Assembly: GCA_014529385.2 (NCBI GenBank)
Contig: CM043966.1
Coordinates: 39,864,037 to 39,926,036 of the forward strand
Length of the DNA stretch: 62,000 nt
DNA from: Adiantum capillus-veneris
Lineage: Eukaryota; Streptophyta; Polypodiopsida; Polypodiales; Pteridaceae
Direction of reading: 5' to 3'
The notes beneath the pieces are model-generated. The model saw only the letters and a program-made list of their open reading frames with translations, was not told the origin of the DNA and searched no databases. Positions 53,493 through 62,000 of the stretch are shown piece after piece; the first letter of the stretch is position 1; each line of letters opens with the position of its first letter. The translations under genes were made by a program, and so were the position numbers.

Positions 53493-56400
53493 CTATGGGA
53501 CCAAAGTTACATGTGATGTAGTATGTGTATGGATGATGAGTGACTCTCGATGCTCCAAAATTGTAGTGATGAGAGTCGCAATGGAGAGCCCACACTTTGG
53601 CTGGGAGAGGAAAGTGTGTAGGTCTAAGTTATGGCTGAAAATGTGAGAGAAGCAAGTTCGGATGTGATCAAAAGCTGAGCACTCTAGTAGTGTGTGGTAC
53701 TCAGACTCTCGAACTTGCAGTGAGCATAATGTGCACAATCGATTTGACTCTTCTCCATTGCCCTAACGCCCTATCTCGCATCGAAGGAAATGGGAGCTAA
53801 GCCGAATTGCTACAATAGTGCGTATCGCAGACAAGGGAATAGGCTCAAGCATGTAAGTGTGAGTACGGTTTCCTCTCTCAGCGAAGAACATGGTTTTGTA
53901 GTTGGGGGCAATATAGGTGGTGTAATGTATGAAGCGTGACCCACCGGATTTCTCCCAAGCCGTAATACATTGGCGTTGTAGAAAAGCTTCATTCACTTGA
54001 GAGTCAATTGAAGCATCATGTAGCAAGTGTAATGCATCCCATCTCCCAAACCACTTCTTTATGTCTTGCATCCATCCTGTGCTCAAGATCTTGCTTTTAT
54101 GCGTCTTTTGAACTTTTTTGCTTGCTTCCCATGCAATTGTAGGAAGTCGATGTGAGGGGTTTTGACGCATCTTTATCATGTACTCCACAACCCTTTTCAT
54201 GCCCATAACCTCAATTGGAAGAGATTCTGACTCAAGAAGTAGGAGCATATATGGTGTTTGTGTCTTAACTTGGAGAAAGTTTGTAAGAAAACACTTTTGG
54301 ACATTCTCAAACTCTTTCCAAGTAGACTTTGAGATGCTCCCGCCCCACACTTCAACTCCATAAAGAAGAACCGGTGTCACCAATGCATCAAAAAGATACT
54401 TCTTGAGAACCCAACACATGATGTTTCCCGCATTACACATGTTCTCAAATGCATAATATGCTCTCTTTCCCGCTTCCAAACGACGCATAGCACATTCATG
54501 CCACTTGTGATTGGATGGAACCTCAAGGCCAAGGTACTTAAAGCTCTCAACAACTTCAAGTGTCTCGTTGTTGTACACAATGCATGGCTTCTCCTTATGG
54601 TTGGTTTTCACAAGCATAACCTTTGTTTTGGATTCATTTACAATCAGCCCACTATGCAAGCAAAAGTTCTCAAGGACAACCATAAGCTTTTGTGAATCTT
54701 CTAAACTGTGTGCTAGAAGCACTACATCATCTGCATACAACAAAAGCATGATTACCGCATTGCAAATAGTGACCTCTTCAATGCCTTCTTCTTGCATAAA
54801 GTCAAGTACCATTTGTTCCAATTGATCGATGCATAGACCAAAGAGAGTTGGTGACAATGGACATCCTTGTTTAACCCCAATAGTGCTTACAAAAATTTCT
54901 GAAATTTCTCTTCCCATGCGCAATTGACAAATCACCTTCTCATAGATTCGAGAAACCGCAAGCATAAACTCACTTGGCACTTGGAGTTCTTCCATCCTTC
55001 TCCACAAATTGTTACGTGGAATCATATCAAAGGCTTTCTTAAAGTCCAAAAAACAACAATACAATCGCTTGCCTTTCAACCGACTTTTCTCCATGAGAAC
55101 ACGAAGAGTGACAAGATGATCAATGGTGCTATGGCATCGACGAAAACCCGCTTGTCCCTTTGCACGCTTGTCATTCTCTTCAGCCCAATCACTCAATTTC
55201 ATCTCCATTATGCACCCAAACAACTTTGCCATAAGAGACCCAATCATTATAGTCCGGTAGTTGCTTACATTCTTTACATGCCCTCCTTTATGCAAAGGCT
55301 TAACCCAATTAGTACTCCAATCATAAGGCATACCATGTTGAAGTGCAAGGTTGAACATATCACACATCCACTCATGGGTAAAATCTCCCGTCCATTTGAT
55401 CATCTCCGGCTTGATACCTTGAAGATCTCCCGCTTTGCGAGTGGCCAACTTTTCAAGCCCACCGCATACATCCTCAATAGTAAAAAAAGATGGCATACAT
55501 GGGAGTGAACCATAAAATGGCATTTTTTCAGTATTTTCTTGCTCATATAATTGCCTACAATGTGTGTACATATCCACTAGACTCAAGTTACCAAAATTCT
55601 CAACCCGCTTGCCTCTCAAGTTTCTCCAAAATCTTCCACATGCATGTGCCTTTTCTTGGACTTGAAATTCTTGTTGCTTTACTTCCCATCTTCTTCTCTT
55701 CTTTTGAATCAATGCCTTGTATGTATGCAAATGACTTTGATAGTTGTCTTTGTCCATAGTTGCATCAAGCTTTATCAAGGACTTTCGAGCATCTTGACAT
55801 TCTTTATCAAACCACCTTTTGTGTGATCTATCTTTGTTGATACCATGGAGATGCTTTATGGAAAAGCATTCTTCCGCACAAGAACAAATAGCTTTCTTGA
55901 AAGCTTCCCATTTAGTTTCCAATGGTGCATCACATTGAAGCTTTGTCATCCATAATTTCTGCTCAACCATTTCAATGTACATTGGTGTCCGTTTGAAATC
56001 CATACATAAGGTGCGATGGTCGGATTCTGGGGTCCATTGACCAAACATAAAACTCTTTATGCGATACATGATGGCTTCAGAGAGTAGCATATAGTCAATC
56101 ACACTATCCCCATTATGTCTTCTACATGTAAATCCATTGGTTCCACTCCACAAAGATACACCATTGGCAATGAGCATACCCGTGCTATTACACATGTGTA
56201 AAAGTAACTTTCCATAGTGATCCGACTCTTTGTCATCCATTGAAGTACGATCATACAAGTGAACTTCCTCCAACTCCCTTGAAATGTATGGCATATCAAA
56301 TTGTTGAGTATCATATTGCAATGTTTTTGTGCGAGCATTCATATCCCCAAATACAATAACATCACCTTCACCTTTGAAATAAGCAATGTCCTCTTCCAAA

Positions 56401-56813
56401 TTAGAAAATGGTTGATCTCTATCCATGCAAGCATAAAAGGGAGAATCATGATGAGGAATGTAGCAACCGGCTACAAAAATGGGTGCTCTTTTTGGTGTCA
56501 TAATTTTCAGCCATACATAACGTTTGTACTTGTCATCTTTCACAATTGATACAAAATCTTCCAATCCTTTCTTAACCATACATGCTAACCCTCCTTGTCC
56601 TCTTCGTTGCTTGAGATTCTTTGACCACATCAGTGAATGTACATTGTAATCCTCCAAGCCGTTAATCCTTTGTGTATCATGCTCCCAAGTTTCAACAAGA
56701 AGTACAACATCGGCTTTGCTTGTTAGTTCATCAATGCCAACCCCCGCATTCCATGGGTATCCATTACAATTCCAAAAGCATATTTTCAATTGTAACTCGG
56801 TCTCATAGGTCAC
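53493..56813 (-). pseudogene. LINE ORF2: endonuclease and reverse transcriptase, one premature stop near the end
   Basis: Makes the nick and the cDNA during LINE insertion. Endonuclease motifs: CFWNCNGYPWN, LLVETWE, FGDMNART and SDHRTL. Reverse transcriptase: HKGGHVKNVSNYRTI, GQAGFRRCHSTIDHLVTLR, FLDFKKAFDMIPRN, GVKQGCPLSPTLFGLCIDQL, then the catalytic LLYADDVVLLAHS and ESFKYLGLEV. TAG at 53,763 interrupts the frame 1,016 codons in, but the same frame continues to 53,493 with the expected terminal knuckle CTLCSLQVRESEYHTLLEC. The stop stands where Trp is likely (GR-stop-GNGEES), a single-base change. No ATG occurs in the first ~60 codons, before the conserved endonuclease start. It is in the same frame as the end of ORF1, separated by TAG 56,820-56,822. 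Confidence 0.93.
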
Positions 56814-56819
56814 GCATCC

Positions 56820-57660
56820 CTATTTGCTTGAGAGACTTGCCTCCTCCTTGGGCACATTTTCTTCATGAGAGATCTCCTTGTTTTTTTTATTCTTTTCCTC
56901 ATATGCCTTGCGACGCATATTTTGTTGCTTAATAGTGCGATCTTCACATACAAAACATTTTGTATCCCTCAAATAGATCCAACTATTATCAAGGATAATC
57001 TTTCGCTTGGTCTCATTCGGCATAGTGCATACAATTGGCCGTTCTCCCGAGCGAGGAGCTCCTTGCTTCCCGACTCTATGTGCTCCATAGACCATAACTC
57101 CGGACATGCCAAAGTGGGTTTTGAAGAAATCTTCAATAACAATGGCAAGAGAAGGAGGTGTCTCTAACTTCTCTTCGAGAATTCCACGAATAACAATGTT
57201 CTTGGAACGTCGCTCCCGTTCCTTCAACTCCTCCACATCCACATTCTCAACATTCTTTGTTTGAACCATAGCTTGCATGAGTGAGGAATTAGAAACCACA
57301 TTGCTACCACGTACATCAGCCCAAGTCTTGTTTGTGCATACATTTTTCATGTCGCATACATCCCGGCTCATAGTGTTGCATCAAACGTGTTGTTTGCATC
57401 TCAAGTGTCCTCTTGAGATTCTCATTCTCAACCACAAGTACCCTTAGTGTGCCATTCTCCATTGCAAGTGCTCGTAAGTCTTCGCCTTGTTTGTTTACGG
57501 TCTCTTGCAATGATACCAAGTACGCCATGATCATGGTTTCCGATGTCGTTGGTTGGGTGGTTGTGTTGCTATCTCCACACTTAGGAGATTTTGGATCATT
57601 TTCCACAATGGTTGTGGACCTTGTTGAAGAAGAAGAACCCTTGCGAGTGCCGGAAGACAT
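56820..57660 (-). pseudogene. LINE ORF1 (coiled coil and RRM-like), one frameshift
   Basis: RNA-binding chaperone of the LINE particle. ATG 57,660 (MSSGTRKGSSSS) starts a frame with a Ser/Thr-rich head and a heptad-rich coiled coil (VSLQETVNKQGEDLRALAME, VENENLKRTLEMQT), running to 57,316. A second frame (57,371-56,820) carries the L1 ORF1-type RRM region: ERERRSKNIVIRGILEE, YGAHRVGKQGAPRSGERPIV, RKIILDNSWIYLRDTKCFV and a basic tail. The two overlap by 56 bp in different frames, so one indel breaks ORF1. It has no CCHC knuckle, unlike the LINE at 14-16 kb, so it is a different LINE lineage. Confidence 0.88.
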
Positions 57661-57885
57661 TGTATGTAAAATAGGAGATGAGAATCAATTTTGTTGAACC
57701 TATTCACTTCGGAAATGCTGCTACAGAAATGCCTTCCATAACTCTGAAAATTTCTGTCTTTACATCAATGCGTAGAGGACTTTGTGCTCTTCGATTGAGG
57801 CTATAGATCACCCAAATCGGAGTTCGGATGAAGAAGTTATGATCAAAAGAGTGGACTGCTGTCTACTAGGTCAAAAAACGGCTGC
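57661..57885 (-). other. LINE 5' UTR
   Basis: Non-coding run between a (GA)n tract at about 57,890-57,910 and the ORF1 ATG. The internal promoter expected for LINEs would lie here (inference). Confidence 0.5.
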
Positions 57886-58230
57886 ACTGAGAGAGAGAGA
57901 GAGAGAGAGACCGCTTCGACACCTAGGGGTATGATAGAGGCGGGTACGTCCTCATCTCTGCAGCACAGGCGCACTCGCCGATCTCGACGATCGTGAGGTG
58001 GAGGTGGTGGTTGCTGTGGAGAAGGGTCCACAGATGCTTCGGCCCCTCCTCGCTCACGACCGCCCTCCTACCCAGGCACACCTCTCGACACACCTCTTAG
58101 CACACCTCAGACACCTTGAGGGGCACACGATCCTAGTGCCTCCAAGGTCTATACTGTACGGGTAGATGGTTCTGTTGACATGGATAGAGTCGGGACTGAG
58201 ATGAGACAGCGGGTTTTCTAGCTCGCGGAG

Positions 58231-58788
58231 TTGCATTTTTCGACCAGCATTATGACGCCTTGGCCTGATCAGGATCGCAGAAAAATCAATTACATAGTGG
58301 AGACCATCATGAGAGAGTATCAGCTTGCTCCGGGTTCAGTGGAGCTTGCAAGGAGGTGGATCAAGGGTGTTGCACGGGACACCGTGAAACATTGTCGAGA
58401 TGCAGCTCGTGAAGCTTTCAAGACTGGCTCGTAGAAGCCTTCAGGAATCTCACATGAGACGTGGCAGCAAATCAGAAGGGATGAGCAGACAGTGGACACG
58501 CGGTTCAGACAGCAACGTCAGGCCGTGGAGGTACGACAGATGACCAAGGGCACATCTCATCTTGGCAGCAGCGGAGGCTTCAACACCTTTCACTATGAGT
58601 TTGTGAGTTTCAAATCCAATCCTAGCTATGGCGGTTTTTTTAAAACGCAATGAATCATGTATTCTTAATTAATTTGTATAAGCACAGAATCTTGCAATGC
58701 ATCGAGCCCCGACACTGGAGGAGGAGACAGATGGATATCGGAGAGGCATTTATGAAGTATTGAATGATCTTGCTGAGGAGAGCCTGTA
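58231..58788 (+). pseudogene. Transposase_24-like accessory fragment (CACTA/En-Spm type)
   Basis: The plus frame reads DRRKINYIVETIMREYQLAP and RRWIKGVARDTVKHCRDAAR, then after an in-frame TAG (58,432) ISHETWQQIRRDEQTVDTRF, QMTKGTSHLGSSGGFNTFHY. A likely 85-nt intron follows (GTGAGT at 58,603, CACAG ending 58,687). In phase after it comes NLAMHRAPTLEEETDGYRRG, ending TAG at 58,786. The spacing of a W-x-x-I region, a K-x-x-HLGSSGGF segment and a T-L-E-E helix fits the plant Transposase_24 / Ptta-En-Spm pattern (family knowledge). No catalytic transposase or inverted ends were found. Confidence 0.5.
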
Positions 58789-58994
58789 GACTGGGAGGCC
58801 TTAGAGTCTCGGTGATCGATTGAGGTGCGACGTTAATATGTGTGAGTTGATTTAATTAAGTACGTATATGTGAAGTAATATCAATACTAATTTTGTGACT
58901 TGTCCTTTTATGTGCAGGTTGTGACGCGGAGTCATCAGTGGATTTTTGTATGTGTTTTGTGAGACACAAAAACATCTGTGTGTCTCTTTTCTGT

Positions 58995-59240
58995 ATAGAC
59001 ATGGTTATGGTTATTGTTTTGTTTATGGTTATGGTTATTGTTCTTGTATAGACATGGTTATGGTAATTGTTCTTGTATAGACATGGTTATGGTTATTATT
59101 TTGTTTATGGTTATGTTTAACTTTATGGTTATGGTTATGGTTATCATTATGGTTTTGATCAATATGGTTATGGTTATGGTTATCATTATGGTTTTGATCA
59201 ATATGGTTATGGTTTTAATTTGGTTATGGTTTTGCACAAA
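58995..59240 (+). repeat. (GGTTAT)n-type minisatellite
   Basis: Tandem ggttatggttat units with interspersed tgttcttgtatagacat copies (59,038 and 59,068) and a duplicated ttatcattatggttttgatc (59,140 and 59,180). Open frames here are artefacts. Confidence 0.9.
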
Positions 59241-59669
59241 GTTCATTTCATTTCTTTCATTTGCCTTAAATCTCATGTGAGATCCGACATGGATATCATG
59301 TAGGAGGCGTATACATATGGTTTTTTTTGAAAAGTTTATGTGAAAACGAAGGGAACTCTGCCAAAATTTCTGCGGGACCACGGTTGATTTTGGTGTTGCT
59401 CACTTTCTTGGGCAGAGGACAGGCAGCCTGGCTGATTTTGACTGCACCAGTGTGTGCAGAAGGGGGGGTTTACCCTAAGTATACATTGAAACTAGAGTTT
59501 TGACCAACTCTTGACACCCAAAAGACCAAAGACAGAGTGTCAAAAACGCGAAAACAAGAAACTTAAGATTTTGAGCACAATTTTGCATAAAAACTGGTAG
59601 GAATGCTTGAAAAGTAGTGCTCAAGACTTGGGGATGCTTGTGGATGAATTCTGCCCAAAATTTCATCAG

Positions 59670-61379
59670 TAGACATCCTACGCGTAGGATGTCTAGAGAG
59701 TGATTCTGGAAGCAAAAATCAAGTTTTGACATCATACCCATATTCTGCATGTTGTGTTGGACACACACACCAAAGCTCATGTCATTTGGACATATAGACT
59801 GAGATTTAAGGGGATGTTACTCTTTCAGAGTCTTTCAGAGAAATATTTTCCCAAAAGTGGTGATTCTGAGTAATTTTGACATTTTCTTGTTATATGCATC
59901 AAGAAGCACCTTGGGTAGAAACAGAAGTCCATTCTGAGAAAAAAGACATCCTACACATAGGATGTCTACAAGGTGATCTGGTGGAAATTTTGAAATTCTA
60001 AGTTGACCAGTGTGTTCAGAAGGTAGATTTTACCCTATTTTCACTTGGAAAGGGAAACTTGACCATATCTTGACATGATAAGACCAAAAGACGAAAATTG
60101 CCAGACATCCTACCCAAATTGTACCCAAGGCATAATTTTTGAGACCAAACCATAGGGTGACTTCATGTGCATGTTATACATGATTTTTTGAGTGCATGTG
60201 AGAGTTTTCAGCTCATTTGGGTGAGAAAATTGGGTTTTAAGCAGACTTTAGCCTTTTTTTTATAGAAAAAAAAGGCTAGAACAGCTAGTTTTGGGGTCTT
60301 TTGACATCCAAATTAAAATCTAAGCATAGCATTGGGTTGCTGACATCAAGGGGAAGTTGTGGCTCAAGTTTGGGGCAATTCTAAGTACTTAGACATCCTA
60401 CGCGTAGGATGTCTTCACCATGATTTAGCACTCCAAATCAACCTCTGAGCATACCACATTGATCAGCACCTTAAGGAGAGTCTGTGGTTCAAATTTGGGG
60501 CAATTCTGAGCAGTTAGACATCCAACACGTAAGATGTCTAAGGCATAATTCTGAAACAAAAATTCTACTGTGACCATACCATGCTGTCATATAGCCTTAG
60601 ATAATCCTCCTAGGAAAATTTGGTCCAATTTGGAGTTGATTTGACTTAGGAATTCATCAGAACAGACATCAGGCTTTTGGAACAGATTCTTGATCATTTG
60701 ACCAACCTATAGGTGTCAGAATCAAAAAGTAAAAATAGCTGTGAGCTTAGCACATCAAGGGGAAGCTACAGTGCTAGTTTGAGCTGAAACAGAGCAAAAA
60801 GACATTCTACGCGTAGGATGTCTCCAGGGTCATAAAGTGATCAAAATTCTACTTTGGCCATATATGGAGGTTCTAAGTGTCTCAAGGATTCCAGAACTTT
60901 TTTTCAAAAGTGAATTTGGACCTTGTTTGGCCTATTTACCAAGCGAAGACAAGAATTGTCAGACATCCTACTCTTGGAGTGCACTAGGAGCTTATGCAGC
61001 CCAAATCTTGACCTATTGGCATCCAAATTCAATTTTGGGTATACCATTGGGTTGTTGAGCACTAGGAGAATCTTGGGATCAAGTTTGGATAAAATCTGAG
61101 CAGTTAGACATCCTACACGTAGGATGTCTCCAGCTTGATTTAGGACTCCAAACCAACCTATGAGCACACCACTGTGATCAGCACATCAAGGAGAAGCTGG
61201 GGTGAAAATTTCAAGTCATTCTGAGCAAAAAAGACATCCTACGCGTAGGATGTCTCAAGGCCATTTTTAGGTCCAAATGAAATTCTGAGCATACCATTGT
61301 GTTGCTGGACTTAAGGGGAGTCTCTGGACCAAATTTTGTTAAATTCTGAGCATATAGACATCCTACGTGTAGGATGTCT
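59670..61379 (+). repeat. Leader array of palindromes with CGCG centre (copy 2 type)
   Basis: The unit is arm AGACATCCTA, centre CGCG, and the mirrored arm (24 bp). Perfect copies: 59,671-59,694 (26 bp with flanks), 60,391-60,414 and 61,232-61,255. One-mismatch copies: 60,800-60,823, 61,116-61,139 and 61,356-61,379. Decayed copies: 59,944-59,967 and 60,515-60,540. Left half only: 60,103 and 60,961. Spacing is about 115-160 bp or roughly twice that. Intervals share phrases such as ttggggcaattctgag, gagcataccat and aggggaagct, so this too is a diverged tandem repeat around a conserved palindrome. Confidence 0.9.
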
Positions 61380-61489
61380 CTAGGCCAGTTTTAGGGTCCA
61401 ACTGTACTTTTGACCATACAGGAGTGTTCACAGTGTCACAGAGATCCCAAATCTTCTTTTAAAATTGAATTTAGACTCATTTTGACCAG

Positions 61490-61835
61490 TCTTAACTGTA
61501 TTTCACTATTTTGGCCATAACTTTTCACAAACGGTATCAAATCGAAAAAGTTTTTATATCAAAACGTAGCCTGAGAGCGACTCTACAGATCTTAGAGAAA
61601 AACTTGAACTAAATGCATGCCAACGGCAACCATTTAGGTCAACTTTGAAAAAAACGTCGTTTGAGGCCTCAAAATACATCCGCAAGTTAGGGGTGTCTAA
61701 AAGCAACAATTTGCGAGAATTGTGACGAAACGGTTGCGGTTTTGGACATAGTTTCGACTTTTCCCTAACCAAAGCACTTGAACACAGTGGACTAAGTCTA
61801 CTTGAAACAAGAAAAAGCTCTTAAGCCCAGAAATC
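61490..61835 (+). other. Conserved pre-gag block of copy 2
   Basis: Collinear with 2,170-2,545 (atcaaaacgtagcctgagag, ctacagatcttagag, aggcctcaaaata, aggggtgtctaaaag, ttttggacatagtttcgac). Confidence 0.82.
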
Positions 61836-62000
61836 ATGTCTACCCCAGATTCAAACGCAGCTTACACAAGCTTGGAGATCCCGACGATAGAGGAATATCC
61901 TCCCACAAGGGATCTTCCAAACTTGCAATTGATAACGATCCATCTTGTTGAGAGAGTTTGGATGATTGGTCATGAGAATAAAGAACTATATAGATACATT
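61836..62000 (+). CDS. Gag N-terminus of copy 2 (cut by window end)
   Basis: ATG 61,836 opens MSTPDSNAAYTSLEIPTIEE and stays open for 55 codons to the window edge. It aligns with the copy 1 start (MST-DS-AYTS; RDLPNLQ against IDLPNLQ; GHEN-ELYRYI against NHES-GLYRYI). Copy 1 has a TAG at 2579 where this copy has TTG. Copy 2 may therefore be better preserved. The N-terminal part upstream of the recognised Gag domain is of unknown function. Confidence 0.8.
   Translation, partial: MSTPDSNAAYTSLEIPTIEEYPPTRDLPNLQLITIHLVERVWMIGHENKELYRYI

Larger units (their letters stand above)
53463..57885 (-). mobile_element. LINE (L1-like), near full length, minus strand
   Basis: Order on the minus strand: ~225-bp 5' UTR, ORF1 (57,660-56,820), ORF2 (56,813-53,493 with one stop), a short 3' UTR ending gacgataataaaa, then (TCTA)n. 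The 3' UTR contains a small hairpin GGTCA-TATT-TGACC. The tail is a TATC microsatellite rather than poly-A. The 5' end is estimated from the start of a (GA)n run at about 57,890. A target duplication could not be found because the 3' side is a microsatellite. Confidence 0.92.
59380..62000 (+). mobile_element. Pol-less gag-protease LTR retrotransposon, copy 2 (continues past window)
   Basis: Leader with its own palindrome array (59,670-61,379), the pre-gag block matching copy 1 (61,490-61,835) and the gag start (61,836 on). Left boundary is uncertain: no LTR matching 9,504 onward is seen, so the 5' part may be missing or diverged. Same orientation as copy 1. Confidence 0.8.

Noticed and set aside
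59014-59381. Frames rich in Met-Val-Ile or Ile-Thr
   Set aside because: Translation of the GGTTAT minisatellite.

Overview
This window looks like intergenic DNA from a large, repeat-rich land-plant genome. I found no intact host gene. The case for a plant rests on several things: LTR elements primed by the plant-type initiator-Met site TGGTATCAGAGC, a chromodomain Ty3 element, a LINE whose ORF1 has the plant DUF4283 plus CCHC layout, a Transposase_24-like CACTA accessory fragment, degenerate AAACCCT telomere-type repeats, and very many (GA)n and (CA)n tracts. A fern or a similarly TE-rich plant is my guess; the lineage is not proven.

Layout. 1-~10.4 kb is a plus-strand LTR retrotransposon (copy 1) cut by the window start: a long leader carrying ~300-bp-spaced palindromes, a decayed gag-protease polyprotein with no reverse transcriptase, and a polypurine tract with the start of a 3' LTR. 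10.6-18.9 kb holds microsatellites, two decayed LINE pieces and unassigned DNA. 18,870-25,999 is a very young but internally deleted chromovirus (minus strand) with same-length, visually identical 1,478-bp LTRs and a perfect target-site duplication. 26-31.9 kb has a duplicated segment of unknown origin, a polyubiquitin pseudogene (minus), a Mutator-like MITE with a nested tRNA-derived element, and other tRNA-like SINE traces. 31,933-37,691 is a non-coding LTR element (minus, 176-bp LTRs). 38.9-43.1 kb is a ~168-bp satellite split by a young deleted Copia element. 43.1-46.35 kb is a ~180-bp satellite whose monomer is built of inverted repeats, interrupted by telomere-like DNA. 46.4-48.9 kb is a minisatellite containing a second deleted Copia. 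49-53.5 kb has pseudogene scraps, a 260-bp tandem repeat and a large composite microsatellite. 53.46-57.9 kb is a near-full-length LINE (minus). 58.2-58.8 kb is a CACTA-type accessory fragment. 59.4-62.0 kb is the leader and gag start of a second copy of the 1-10 kb element, running off the end.

The most unusual observation is the leader of the element seen at both ends of the window. In copy 1 the leader carries a repeated palindrome GTCTAT-CGCG-ATAGAC. In copy 2 the equivalent leader, upstream of a clearly homologous pre-gag block and gag start, carries an array of a different palindrome, AGACATCCTA-CGCG and its mirror. Architecture and the CGCG centre are shared; the arm sequence is not. 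The element also encodes a pol-less polyprotein with what looks like a duplicated zinc-knuckle/protease module and a tail of W-[IV]-P repeats.

Nearly every element is non-autonomous or broken, so recent movement of the young ones implies enzymes supplied in trans from elsewhere in the genome.
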